Shown: positions 1 through 7,470 of the stretch, piece by piece
Numbering within the stretch: position 1 is the stretch's first letter
How the letters are laid out: every line of letters starts with the position of its first letter
Translations under genes and position numbers: made by a program
Notes under the pieces: model-generated
Database searches by the model: none
Seen by the model: only the letters and a program-made list of their open reading frames with translations
Told to the model about the DNA's origin: nothing
DNA from: an uncultured Oscillospiraceae bacterium
GTDB lineage: Bacteria; Bacillota; Clostridia; Oscillospirales; Acutalibacteraceae
DNA length: 13,214 bases
Assembly: GCA_900552115.1 (NCBI GenBank)
Contig: URYP01000060.1
Span: forward strand, 1-13,214
Reading direction: 5' to 3'

Positions 1-52
1 AAATGGGCATTCATTTTATAACGCTGCTGCGGAAAAATTATCGTTTTGGGCG

Positions 53-91
53 CATGTGATGTCGTCGAACCAGACTATATGAAATCACATG
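53..91. promoter_or_regulatory. Inverted repeat in the metY leader
   Basis: CATGTGAT (53-60) and ATCACATG (84-91) form a perfect 8-bp inverted repeat separated by 23 nt. It lies just upstream of the metY ribosome binding site (AGGA at 101-104). It could be a regulator binding site or an RNA stem masking the leader. No T-run follows, so it is not an intrinsic terminator. I could not find a convincing -35/-10 pair in the first 113 bases, and the promoter may lie left of the window. The repeat is seen directly; its function is inference. Confidence 0.35.
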
Positions 92-113
92 AAACGCGAA
101 AGGAACGATACGT

Positions 114-1418
114 ATGGCAGAGAAAACCTATAAATTTGAAACACTGCAGCTTCACGTGGGGCAGGAGGCCCCCGATCCCGCCACCGGCGCACGGGCCGTG
201 CCGATTTATGCGACGACATCGTTTGTGTTTGAGGACGCGGCACAGGCGGCCGGCCGCTTTGCACTGGCGGAAGAGGGCAATGTGTATACCCGGATGATGA
301 ATCCCACCAACGACGTACTGGAAAAGCGGATTGCGGCCTTGGAGGGCGGCGCGGCGGCGTTGGCGACCGCCTCTGGGTCGGCGGCCATCGCTTACGCGAT
401 TCAGAATATTGCTGTAGCGGGAGACCATATTGTTTCGTCCCGTTCGGTTTACGGGGGTACCTATAATCTGTTTGCCAATACCCTGCGGGACAGCGGAATT
501 GAAACCACGTTTGTGGACGGGGCCGATCCGGATAATTTTGCCCGTGCCTATCGGCCGAACACCCGGGCTTTTTATCTGGAATCGTTTGGCAACCCAGGCT
601 GCGATATCCTTGATCTCGAAGCGATTGCGGCCATTGCCCATCGTTTAGGAATACCGGTCATCGTCGATAATACCTTTGCCACGCCATTCCTGTTCCGCCC
701 GCTTGAACATGGGGCGGATATTGTGGTGCATTCGGCCACCAAATTCATTGGCGGGCATGGCACCGCGATGGGCGGATTGATTGTGGATGGCGGCCGATTC
801 GACTGGGCGCAGAACGATAAATTCCCTGGCCTGTCGCGGCCGAATCCATCGTATCATGGCATCACGTTTACCGAGGCGTGCGGACGTCTGGCCTATATTT
901 TAAAGGCCCGTACCACGCTGCTGCGGGATACCGGGGCCTGTCTGTCGCCATTTAATGCGTTCCTGCTGCTGCAGGGCTTGGAAACCCTGTCCCTGCGGGT
1001 GGAACGCCATGTGGAAAACGCGCTCAAGGTGGTGGAGTTCCTGAAAGATCATCCCCAGGTGGAGCGGGTGCGGCATCCCTCGCTTTCCGGCGGGCGGGAG
1101 GGCGAACTTTATCGCCGCTACTATCCCCGCGGCGGCGGATCGATCTTTGCTGTGGAAATTAAAGGCAGCGAAGAGGACGCGCGGAAATTCACCGAGTCGC
1201 TAAGTTTGTTTTCCTTACTGGCCAATGTGGCCGATGTGAAATCACTGGTGATCCACCCGGCGTCAACCACCCATTCCCAGCTTAGCGGGGAGGAATTGGC
1301 GGCCGCCGGCATTACCCCCACGACGGTGCGCCTATCCGTGGGAACTGAGCATATCGACGATATCCTGGACGACCTGGGGCAGGGCTTCCGGGCCATACAA
1401 CACGAGAAGGAGAGATAG
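114..1418 (+). CDS. metY: O-acetylhomoserine aminocarboxypropyltransferase (sulfhydrylase)
   Basis: A 434-residue PLP enzyme of the Cys/Met metabolism family. It is expected to make homocysteine from O-acetylhomoserine and sulfide in the cytoplasm, giving direct sulfur entry into methionine synthesis. The PLP-binding lysine sits in SATKFIGGHG (K210), and the phosphate-contacting YTR motif is at 59-61. VDNTFATP near 184-191 holds the Asp that contacts the PLP ring. The length of about 430 residues fits the MetY branch; cystathionine synthases and lyases are nearer 380-400. The ATG at 114 follows AAAGGAA (98-104) at suitable spacing. cysK begins 3 nt after the stop, so the two are almost certainly co-transcribed. 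The exact substrate (O-acetyl- versus O-succinyl- or O-phosphohomoserine) cannot be fixed from motifs alone; O-acetylhomoserine is the family norm for this length. Confidence 0.93.
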   Translation: MAEKTYKFETLQLHVGQEAPDPATGARAVPIYATTSFVFEDAAQAAGRFALAEEGNVYTRMMNPTNDVLEKRIAALEGGAAALATASGSAAIAYAIQNIAVAGDHIVSSRSVYGGTYNLFANTLRDSGIETTFVDGADPDNFARAYRPNTRAFYLESFGNPGCDILDLEAIAAIAHRLGIPVIVDNTFATPFLFRPLEHGADIVVHSATKFIGGHGTAMGGLIVDGGRFDWAQNDKFPGLSRPNPSYHGITFTEACGRLAYILKARTTLLRDTGACLSPFNAFLLLQGLETLSLRVERHVENALKVVEFLKDHPQVERVRHPSLSGGREGELYRRYYPRGGGSIFAVEIKGSEEDARKFTESLSLFSLLANVADVKSLVIHPASTTHSQLSGEELAAAGITPTTVRLSVGTEHIDDILDDLGQGFRAIQHEKER

Positions 1419-1421
1419 CGC

Positions 1422-2354
1422 ATGCCGCGTATAGTGACATCAGTAGACCAGCTGATCGGGCACACCCCCCTGCTGGAACTGACAAAACTGGAAAAGGACC
1501 TTGGTCTGGAAGCGACCCTGCTGGCCAAGCTGGAATATTTTAATCCCGCCGGTTCCGTCAAGGACAGGATCGCCAAAGCAATGATCGACGCCGCGGAGGC
1601 TTCCGGCAAGCTGCGTCCCGGATCGGTAATCATCGAGCCGACATCGGGCAACACCGGGATAGGCTTGGCGGCGATCGGTGCGGCGCGGGGCTACCGGGTG
1701 ATCATTGTCATGCCGGAAACCATGTCGATGGAGCGCCGGCTGCTGATGAAAGCCTACGGAGCGGAGCTGGTACTGTCCGACGGCTCCAAGGGTATGAAGG
1801 GCGCTATCGCGGAGGCGGAACGTCTGGCGGCGGACATTCCCGGCGCCTTTATTCCCGAACAGTTTGAGAATGCGGCTAATCCCTCCGTGCACCGCGCCAC
1901 GACCGGGCCGGAAATTTGGGAAGATACCGATGGAAAAGTGGATATTTTCGTCGCGGGGATCGGTACGGGCGGTACCATCAGCGGCGTAGGGGAGTTTCTC
2001 AAATCGAAAAATCCGGATGTCCGTATCGTAGCGGTAGAACCCGCGGAGTCCGCTGTTTTATCTACCGGAAAGGCCGGCCCGCATAAAATCCAGGGCATCG
2101 GCGCGGGATTTGTGCCCAGGACTTTGAACACGGGGATATACGATGACATTATCACCGTATCCGGTGACGATGCGTTTGCCACCGGACGGTTGGTCGCCCG
2201 GACGGCTGGCGTACTGGTGGGGATTTCTTCCGGCGCCGCCGTATGGGCGGCGATTCAGCTGGCCAAACACCCTGAGAACAAAGGCAAAACCATTGTGGCG
2301 CTGCTGCCGGATACCGGGGAACGGTATTTGTCCACGCCGCTGTTTGCCGAGTAA
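1422..2354 (+). CDS. cysK: Cysteine synthase A (O-acetylserine sulfhydrylase)
   Basis: A 310-residue fold-type II PLP enzyme that condenses O-acetylserine with sulfide to give cysteine and acetate. The PLP lysine is K47 in NPAGSVKDR. The substrate loop TSGNTG is at 74-79, the phosphate-binding loop GTGGTISG at 181-188, SSGAA at 269-273, and the closing PDTGERYLST at 296-305. The length is typical of CysK. The ATG at 1422 is preceded by AAGGAG (1407-1412), which lies inside the end of metY. The 3-nt gap to metY indicates one transcript in which sulfide feeds both cysteine and homocysteine formation. A strong hairpin terminator follows the stop. CysM or a cystathionine beta-synthase-like role is possible but less likely, because there is no CBS domain or C-terminal extension. 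Confidence 0.94.
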   Translation: MPRIVTSVDQLIGHTPLLELTKLEKDLGLEATLLAKLEYFNPAGSVKDRIAKAMIDAAEASGKLRPGSVIIEPTSGNTGIGLAAIGAARGYRVIIVMPETMSMERRLLMKAYGAELVLSDGSKGMKGAIAEAERLAADIPGAFIPEQFENAANPSVHRATTGPEIWEDTDGKVDIFVAGIGTGGTISGVGEFLKSKNPDVRIVAVEPAESAVLSTGKAGPHKIQGIGAGFVPRTLNTGIYDDIITVSGDDAFATGRLVARTAGVLVGISSGAAVWAAIQLAKHPENKGKTIVALLPDTGERYLSTPLFAE

Positions 2355-2363
2355 TACCGTATA

Positions 2364-2409
2364 AAATAAAAGCCGCAGGACCCATTTACAGGTCCTGCGG
2401 CTTTTATTT
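2364..2409. terminator. Bidirectional intrinsic terminator between cysK and the converging gene
   Basis: A perfect 19-bp inverted repeat (2364-2382 pairing with 2391-2409) encloses an 8-nt loop, CATTTACA. The stem core is GC-rich (GCCGCAGGACC), with A-rich sequence on the left arm and CTTTTATTT on the right. It therefore presents a hairpin plus U-rich tail on both strands. It lies 10 nt after the cysK stop and 50 nt past the stop of the converging zinc-ribbon gene, so it can end both transcripts. Confidence 0.9.
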
Positions 2410-2458
2410 ATATGCGGCCTGGCCGACCGTTTTACATGATGCGGATACGGGAGTTGGT

Positions 2459-3727
2459 TCAATAACGATCTTTTTCGGCCAAAAACCAAGAGTCAAAGTA
2501 ATCGTTGGACCATGTTGTACCATCCATAAAGGTGGCGCTAATAACACAAGCCTTAATGCGTGTGGCCCGGTCCGGTATATCCCAGTAAGAATTTTCCCCA
2601 TTGCTTTGGCCAGCTAAAACATTGGCGGAAAGCGAATTGCCCCGCATCAAGTTTCCCTCACCCTGGAACGAGTATTCCACATCCACCGGATATCCGTTAT
2701 CATCGAATAGAAGCATGCCCACTTTATAATCTTTTACAACTTTGTTGGTCTTGTTTTTAACAATGACCTCTCCCCGTCTAAGGATAATACTATATCCCAC
2801 GTCATAGGCACGACAAGATGTGACGGTTAATTTTTGATTCTTTTTGGCATCTTCCAACCGCTTCTTTTCCGCGGCCTCGTCGGCCTTTTTCTGAAGAGAC
2901 TGGTATTCTTTTCGTTTGGCGGCTAAATCTGGATCTTTCGGAAGCATTATAAGGGCTTCGTTCAGCGACTCTATAGCCTCCTCGTATTTTTTGGCGTCCG
3001 CCAGCTTTTTCGCGTTGGCCAGCATTTCTTTTTTATAAAACGGCATTAGGCTCTCAATCTTTTTCTGCGCTTCATCATAATGGCCGTCCGCGGCAATAAC
3101 CTTTTGTAATTCCTGGATTGCGTTCACATATTGTTTGTTGCTTTCATAGGACATCCCGTTTTTATAGGCGATGCGGGAACCGTAAAGGGACCGGATGCGG
3201 CCGTTAGTATCCGAAAAGTATGTAGGCAAATCCTTTACGTACTGGTAAACGTCAATTTGCTTAATGACTTCTTCATATGAGAGTTTTTCATCAATAAATT
3301 GCTGCTCCAAATTCTTAAGCCGTTCTTGAACGCTTTGCTTCAGATCCTCCATTTTATCCGCATAAGGTTCAATTTCTTTATCGTATAAAACAGCGGCGCG
3401 ATCATAGTCCTTTTCTGTTAATAAGGATAAGTAATCCGATACCGGGTCCCGCGATAGAAAGAAAAACAAAGCTGCGGCCAGAGCGATAATAATAAGGAAC
3501 ATGCCCGTGAACACGAAAGTCAGCACTGTTTTTTTTCGGCTCTTCTTAATGGGCGGTGCGCTGCTCACTTCAGGGGACACGCCGGAATAAAACGTATCTG
3601 TCTGGGATGTAGAAGAAACAGGGGATGAAACCGACGATTCGACGGCATTTGAGCCGAGTGCCGTGCCGCAAGAAAAGCAATAACAGGATGAATTTTCGTT
3701 GCTTGTGCCGCATTTGGGACAATACAT
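2459..3727 (-). CDS. Zinc-ribbon, single-pass membrane protein with TPR-like repeats and conserved C-terminal domain
   Basis: A 422-residue protein of unknown function. The order is: N-terminal zinc ribbon with C3, C6, C17 and C20 (CPKCG and CFSCG); a Ser/Thr-rich linker at 26-60; the basic patch KKSRKK; one membrane helix at about 67-92; two TPR-like helical stretches at about 186-225 and 232-275; a charged coiled-coil segment at about 272-297; and a C-terminal beta-rich domain at about 300-422 with YWDIPDRATRIKA at 381-393. The C-terminus resembles the DUF5780-type domain of Firmicutes zinc-ribbon proteins; that name is from memory and unchecked. With the basic residues before the helix, the ribbon should be cytoplasmic and the rest outside. 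The frame is open upstream to an ATG at 3796, but I chose 3727: it has GGAGG at 3736-3740, the zinc ribbon starts there, and the promoter lies inside the longer version. The gene is visibly AT-richer than its neighbours. A sensor or envelope scaffold is possible, but no function is assigned. Confidence 0.85.
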   Translation of the reverse strand: MYCPKCGTSNENSSCYCFSCGTALGSNAVESSVSSPVSSTSQTDTFYSGVSPEVSSAPPIKKSRKKTVLTFVFTGMFLIIIALAAALFFFLSRDPVSDYLSLLTEKDYDRAAVLYDKEIEPYADKMEDLKQSVQERLKNLEQQFIDEKLSYEEVIKQIDVYQYVKDLPTYFSDTNGRIRSLYGSRIAYKNGMSYESNKQYVNAIQELQKVIAADGHYDEAQKKIESLMPFYKKEMLANAKKLADAKKYEEAIESLNEALIMLPKDPDLAAKRKEYQSLQKKADEAAEKKRLEDAKKNQKLTVTSCRAYDVGYSIILRRGEVIVKNKTNKVVKDYKVGMLLFDDNGYPVDVEYSFQGEGNLMRGNSLSANVLAGQSNGENSYWDIPDRATRIKACVISATFMDGTTWSNDYFDSWFLAEKDRY

Positions 3728-3749
3728 ACTATCCGCCTCCTTCATGAAT

Positions 3750-3777
3750 ATTATAGCATTGAAAATGTATTTTTCAA
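3750..3777 (-). promoter_or_regulatory. Sigma-A-type promoter of the zinc-ribbon gene with overlapping palindrome
   Basis: On the minus strand, TTGAAA (-35, 3777-3772) and a perfect TATAAT (-10, 3755-3750) are separated by 16 nt. Transcription would start near 3743, leaving a very short leader that still holds GGAGG (3736-3740). The palindrome TTGAAAA-TGTAT-TTTTCAA (3759-3777) covers the -35 box and most of the spacer, which suits a repressor operator. No T-run follows it in either direction, so it is not a terminator. The boxes are seen directly; regulation is inferred. Confidence 0.7.
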
Positions 3778-3825
3778 TATCCATATACATTTGCAATTCT
3801 CTATAATAACAGGAGGTGTTTCATT

Positions 3826-5982
3826 TTAATCCGATACTTTCGGCGGCTTCATCGTCAGGGAAATCCGCTTTTTAACGGTATCTATATCAAGCACCCACAC
3901 GGTGACGATATCGCCTACCTTCAGCACCTCAGAGGGATGCCGGATATACCGGTTGGTTATTTGGGAAATATGCACCAGGCCGTCCTGGTGGACCCCTATA
4001 TCGACAAAGGCTCCAAAGTCGATCACGTTACGGACCGTGCCGGTCAGCTCCATACCGGGTTTCAGTTCCTCCATGGTCATAACATCCCGGCGCAGCAGGG
4101 GCGGCGGCAGCTCATCGCGGGGATCGCGTCCCGGACGGCAGAGTTCTGACAAAATATCCCGCAAGGTTGGCTCACCGATCCCCAGTTTATCTGCCAGGAC
4201 GGTCAGACCTATGCGATCAGCAGCCTGGCGCAGCCCGTCCGGAGAACGGCCGATATCGTCCAGCGTATAGCCGCAGGCATCCAACAGCTGTTTGGCGGCT
4301 GCATAGCTTTCGGGATGCACCGCTGTGTTGTCCAGTGGCTGCCGGCTTTCCGGAATCCGCAGAAACCCGGCGCATTGTTCGAAAGCCTTTGGCCCCAGCT
4401 TGGGTACCTTTTTCAGGGCGGCCCGGGTGGGAAATGCGCCGTTTTCCTCCCGGTATGCCACAATGTTTTTGGCCACGGCCGCGCTGACGCCGGCTACCCG
4501 TGCCAGCAGCGGCGCGGAGGCGGTGTTGACATCCACACCCACACCATTGACGCAGTCCTCCACCACGCCGTCCAGCGCGGCGGCCAGTTGGGCGGCCGGC
4601 ATATCGTGCTGGTATTGCCCCACCCCGATTGCCTGCGGATCGATTTTCACCAGCTCCGCCAGCGGATCCTGCAGCCGCCGCGCAATGGATACCGCCGACC
4701 GCAGGGACACGTCAAAGTCTGGAAACTCCTCGGCGGCCAGTTTGGAGGCGGAATAGACCGAGGCTCCGGCCTCGCTGACGATGACGTAGCTGAGGTCGCT
4801 GCGGGAATCCCGGATCAACTCGGCGGCAAATGCCTCGGTTTCGCGGGAGGCCGTGCCGTTCCCGATGGCCATGACCGTGGCATGATAATCCGCAATCCAG
4901 CGTTTCAGGAAATCCTTGGCGGCGCCGGTTTTATTATGAGGCGGAGCAGGGTAAATGACGCCGGTATCCAGCACTTTGCCGGTTGCGTCCACCACGGCGG
5001 CTTTGCAGCCGGTGCGGTACCCTGGGTCCAGCCCGATCACCACGCGGCCTTTTACCGGCGGCTGCAGCAGCAGGTGCCTCAGGTTATCGGCAAACACGCG
5101 GATAGCGGCATCACAGGCTTTATCCGTCAGTTCCCTGCGCAATTCCCGCTCTATAGAAGGGAAAATCAGGCGGTTATAAGCGTCGTCGGCCGCCTGCCGC
5201 ACGATTTCCGTACTGGGAGATCCCTCCCGGACATGCCCCGCGTATACGATACGTTGGGCCAGGGAGCGGTCCAACTCCATGGATGCCTTTAAAAAGTCCT
5301 CCCGTTCGCCCCGGTTGACAGCCAGGATTTGGTGGCCTTGCAGGCGGCGCAGGGGAGAGGTGAAGTCATAATACAGTGCGTAGACGCTGTCCTCATCGGT
5401 CGCGGCTTTGACACGCCATGCACCATGAGCCATACCGGTATTTCGCAGCCGCTTGCGGATGCCGGCGTCGTCCGCAATCTGTTCGGCCAGGATGTCCTGC
5501 GCGCCCGAGAGCGCCTCCTCAACATGGCTTACGCCTTTGCCGGGATCGACAAAGCCCGCGGCCAATGCGGCCGGGTCCGCGCTGTTTTTTCGCTGCTCAT
5601 ACAGCCTGTCCGCCAGAGGCTGCAGACCCTTTTCACGGGCGACGGAGGCCCGTGTGCGGCGTTTGGGCCGGTAGGGGCGATACAGGTCGTCCAGTTCCGT
5701 CAGGGTGGCGGCCTGTTCCAGTGCCGCCGACAGGTCGGGGGTCAGGACGCCCTGTTCCTCCAATGCCGCCAGTATTTTATCCCGCTGCTCGTTTAAGCGG
5801 CGCAGGTAATCCAGCCGGTCGGCCAGTTCCCGCAGGACCTGATCGTCCAGCGCGCCGGTCATCTCTTTGCGATAGCGCGCGATAAATGGGATGGTGTTGC
5901 CGTCATCAAGCAAGGTGATCACATTTTGCACGTGGGCCGGCCGCAGATGGAATTCTCCGGCCAGCAGGGCGGCGATATCCAT
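3826..5982 (-). CDS. tex: Tex family RNA-binding transcription accessory protein
   Basis: A 718-residue Tex/YhgF protein, the bacterial relative of Spt6, cytoplasmic and thought to act on RNA or the elongating polymerase. It has the full domain set: a helical N-terminal region (about 1-300) with the family-typical IPFIARYRKEMTGALDD (31-47) and ELDDLYRPYRPKRRTRA (96-112); a YqgF/RNase H-like domain (about 315-445, VIGLDPGYRTGCKAAVVD); helix-hairpin-helix repeats (about 480-545, GVDVNTASAPLLARV and KKVPKLGPKAFEQ); and a C-terminal S1 domain (about 643-712, GTVRNVIDFGAFVDIGVHQDG). The length is normal for Tex. The ATG at 5982 shares its A with the TAA of the upstream NUDIX gene, and its ribosome site GGAGGGG is embedded in that gene's last codons, so translation is probably coupled. 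No hairpin terminator is evident after the stop. Confidence 0.95.
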   Translation of the reverse strand: MDIAALLAGEFHLRPAHVQNVITLLDDGNTIPFIARYRKEMTGALDDQVLRELADRLDYLRRLNEQRDKILAALEEQGVLTPDLSAALEQAATLTELDDLYRPYRPKRRTRASVAREKGLQPLADRLYEQRKNSADPAALAAGFVDPGKGVSHVEEALSGAQDILAEQIADDAGIRKRLRNTGMAHGAWRVKAATDEDSVYALYYDFTSPLRRLQGHQILAVNRGEREDFLKASMELDRSLAQRIVYAGHVREGSPSTEIVRQAADDAYNRLIFPSIERELRRELTDKACDAAIRVFADNLRHLLLQPPVKGRVVIGLDPGYRTGCKAAVVDATGKVLDTGVIYPAPPHNKTGAAKDFLKRWIADYHATVMAIGNGTASRETEAFAAELIRDSRSDLSYVIVSEAGASVYSASKLAAEEFPDFDVSLRSAVSIARRLQDPLAELVKIDPQAIGVGQYQHDMPAAQLAAALDGVVEDCVNGVGVDVNTASAPLLARVAGVSAAVAKNIVAYREENGAFPTRAALKKVPKLGPKAFEQCAGFLRIPESRQPLDNTAVHPESYAAAKQLLDACGYTLDDIGRSPDGLRQAADRIGLTVLADKLGIGEPTLRDILSELCRPGRDPRDELPPPLLRRDVMTMEELKPGMELTGTVRNVIDFGAFVDIGVHQDGLVHISQITNRYIRHPSEVLKVGDIVTVWVLDIDTVKKRISLTMKPPKVSD

Positions 5983-6521
5983 TAAACGCCCCTCCGCTTC
6001 AGGGCGACTTTCAGCACCGCCGCCTGGGTCTTGGCGTCTTTAATGTCGCCGTTCAGCACCATCTCGACGGCCCGGGCCAGCGGAATCCGCTCCACCTCGA
6101 GAAACTCGTCGTCATCCGGGCACATCTCCCCAAAGGACAGCCCGGTAGCCAAATACATATGAATAATTTCCCCGCAGTAGCCGGGAGAGGGATACAACTG
6201 CCCAAGGGATTCAAAATGGGCGGCTGACGCGCCGGTTTCTTCCCGCAGCTCGCGCTTTCCGGCGGGCAGCGGGTCCTCCCCGCGCTCCAGCTTGCCCGCG
6301 GGAATTTCGGGGATGACTTCCCCGTAGGGATAGCGGAACTGCCGCACAAACAGCAGCTCGTCCTGATCTGTAAGGGCCGCCACACAGACGCCGCCGGGAT
6401 GCTCCACCACTTCCCGTTTGGCGATGGCCCCGCTCGGCAGCCGGGCGTCATCCACCCTCACTGTAATAATTTTTCCGCTGTAAATTTCGGTCTGTTTGAG
6501 CGGAGTTTCGGTAAAATTCAT
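5982..6521 (-). CDS. nudF: NUDIX hydrolase, probable ADP-ribose pyrophosphatase
   Basis: A 179-residue NUDIX protein. The catalytic box GX5EX7REUXEEXGU is complete: G76, E82, R90-E91, E94-E95, G97. The segment before it (FVRQFRYPYGEVIPEIPAGKL) and the SPGYCGEIIHMYLA segment after it (about 112-125) match the ADP-ribose pyrophosphatase subfamily, which splits ADP-ribose into AMP and ribose 5-phosphate. The frame is open to an ATG at 6707, but that version would run through the divergent peptidase gene. The ATG at 6521 starts where family proteins start and follows AAAGGAC at a slightly long spacing. The stop overlaps the tex start by one base (TAATG). The specific substrate is inferred from subfamily motifs. 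Confidence 0.88.
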   Translation of the reverse strand: MNFTETPLKQTEIYSGKIITVRVDDARLPSGAIAKREVVEHPGGVCVAALTDQDELLFVRQFRYPYGEVIPEIPAGKLERGEDPLPAGKRELREETGASAAHFESLGQLYPSPGYCGEIIHMYLATGLSFGEMCPDDDEFLEVERIPLARAVEMVLNGDIKDAKTQAAVLKVALKRRGV

Positions 6522-6545
6522 AAAGAACACGTCCTTTCGATACAC

Positions 6546-6574
6546 ATGATACCAGAGAGAAGGGGGCGTTTCGA
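6546..6574 (-). promoter_or_regulatory. Possible extended -10 promoter for nudF-tex
   Basis: In the 52-nt divergent gap, the minus strand carries TGG-TATCAT, an extended -10 with the hexamer at 6551-6546. A weak -35 (TCGAAA, 6574-6569) sits 17 nt upstream. A start near 6539 would give a leader of about 18 nt before the ATG at 6521. The match is moderate and could be chance. For the opposite direction, TTGAGC (6496-6501) with CATAAA (6519-6524) is the best pair I see for the peptidase gene, and it is weak. Confidence 0.35.
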
Positions 6575-7470
6575 TGATAGTCAAGCCGCAGAGGGCCGAT
6601 GTGGGAACCGTAAGGGAAATGACGCGGGAGCTGCACAAAAAATATCCAATGTTAAAAGTGGTCCCGATTGGGGGGAGCGTGCTGGGACGGGAGATCCCGG
6701 CCATCATCCTGGATAAGGGGGAGGAAACCGTCCTGATGGCCGCCGCCTTCCATGGTCAGGAATGGATGACATCGCTCGTACTGCTGCGCCTGTGCGAAGA
6801 TATATGTGCGGCCCTGACCGGGGATAAGCCGCTGGATGAGCTGAATGTCCGCCGGGCAACCGGAGGAAGACGGCTGGTGCTGGTGCCCCAGGTCAACCCG
6901 GATGGTGTGGATATCGCCATCCACGGCGCGGTCAGCGCCGGTCGTCTGGCTCCCGCCGTGAAATGCCTGGGGGGCGACGAACCGGGACGCTGGCAGGCCA
7001 ACGCCCGGGGCGTGGATATCAACCATAATTTTCCGGCCGGATGGGAAACCCTGCATAAAATGGAGAAGTCCCAGGGGATAACCGGACCGTCGCCCCGGCA
7101 ATGGGGCGGGCCGTACCCCTCCAGCGAACCGGAAACGGCAGCTATGATACGGCTCTGCCGGCGCCTCTGTCCGCGCCATGTCACCGCGCTCCACACGCAG
7201 GGGGAGGAAATTTACTGGAAATACGGGCCTTGCACGCCGGCTCAAGCGCATTTGATGGCCCAGGTGATGGCCGACGCGTCCGGATACCGGGTAGCCTCTC
7301 CCGCCGGCCTGGCCTCCCACGGCGGTTTCAAGGACTGGTTTATTGAAGAAACCGGCCGGCCCGGCTTTACGCTGGAGATGGGCAAGGGAGAGAATCCCCT
7401 GCCGTTGTCCGATTTTGAGCCGATGTATGAAAAGGCGCGGGAAATGCTGTTGCTGGCCGCGTTTATGTAA
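6574..7470 (+). CDS. M14 family zinc carboxypeptidase-like peptidase, cytoplasmic
   Basis: A 298-residue M14 metallopeptidase. The zinc ligands are H60 and E63 (FHGQEW) and H207 (ALHTQGEE), and the catalytic glutamate is E268 (FTLEMGKG). NPDGVD (108-113) and NARGVDINHNFP (143-154), with R145 as the likely substrate carboxylate binder, are family signatures. There is no signal peptide, LysM or SH3 domain, so it should act in the cytoplasm. That fits the MpaA/gamma-D-glutamyl-diaminopimelate peptidase branch that trims recycled muropeptides; this substrate is inferred, not shown. The ATG at 6574 has AGAAGGGGG just upstream (about 6557-6565). The gene is divergent from nudF, and its last 8 bp overlap the 3' end of the converging dehydrogenase. 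Confidence 0.85.
   Translation: MIVKPQRADVGTVREMTRELHKKYPMLKVVPIGGSVLGREIPAIILDKGEETVLMAAAFHGQEWMTSLVLLRLCEDICAALTGDKPLDELNVRRATGGRRLVLVPQVNPDGVDIAIHGAVSAGRLAPAVKCLGGDEPGRWQANARGVDINHNFPAGWETLHKMEKSQGITGPSPRQWGGPYPSSEPETAAMIRLCRRLCPRHVTALHTQGEEIYWKYGPCTPAQAHLMAQVMADASGYRVASPAGLASHGGFKDWFIEETGRPGFTLEMGKGENPLPLSDFEPMYEKAREMLLLAAFM

Noticed and set aside
3728..3796. Longer 445-residue version of the zinc-ribbon protein starting at 3796
   Set aside because: The extra 23 residues would be translated from the promoter and palindrome region; the ATG at 3727 has a proper GGAGG and begins at the zinc ribbon.
3802..3827. TATAAT followed by AGGAGGTG on the plus strand, like a promoter and ribosome site
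   Set aside because: No -35 box at proper spacing, and the only nearby start (GTG) gives about 19 codons running antisense into tex. Treated as chance.
4315..5292. A 325-codon open frame on the plus strand inside tex
   Set aside because: It lies wholly opposite a complete Tex gene, has no family resemblance, and reflects GC-rich codon bias.
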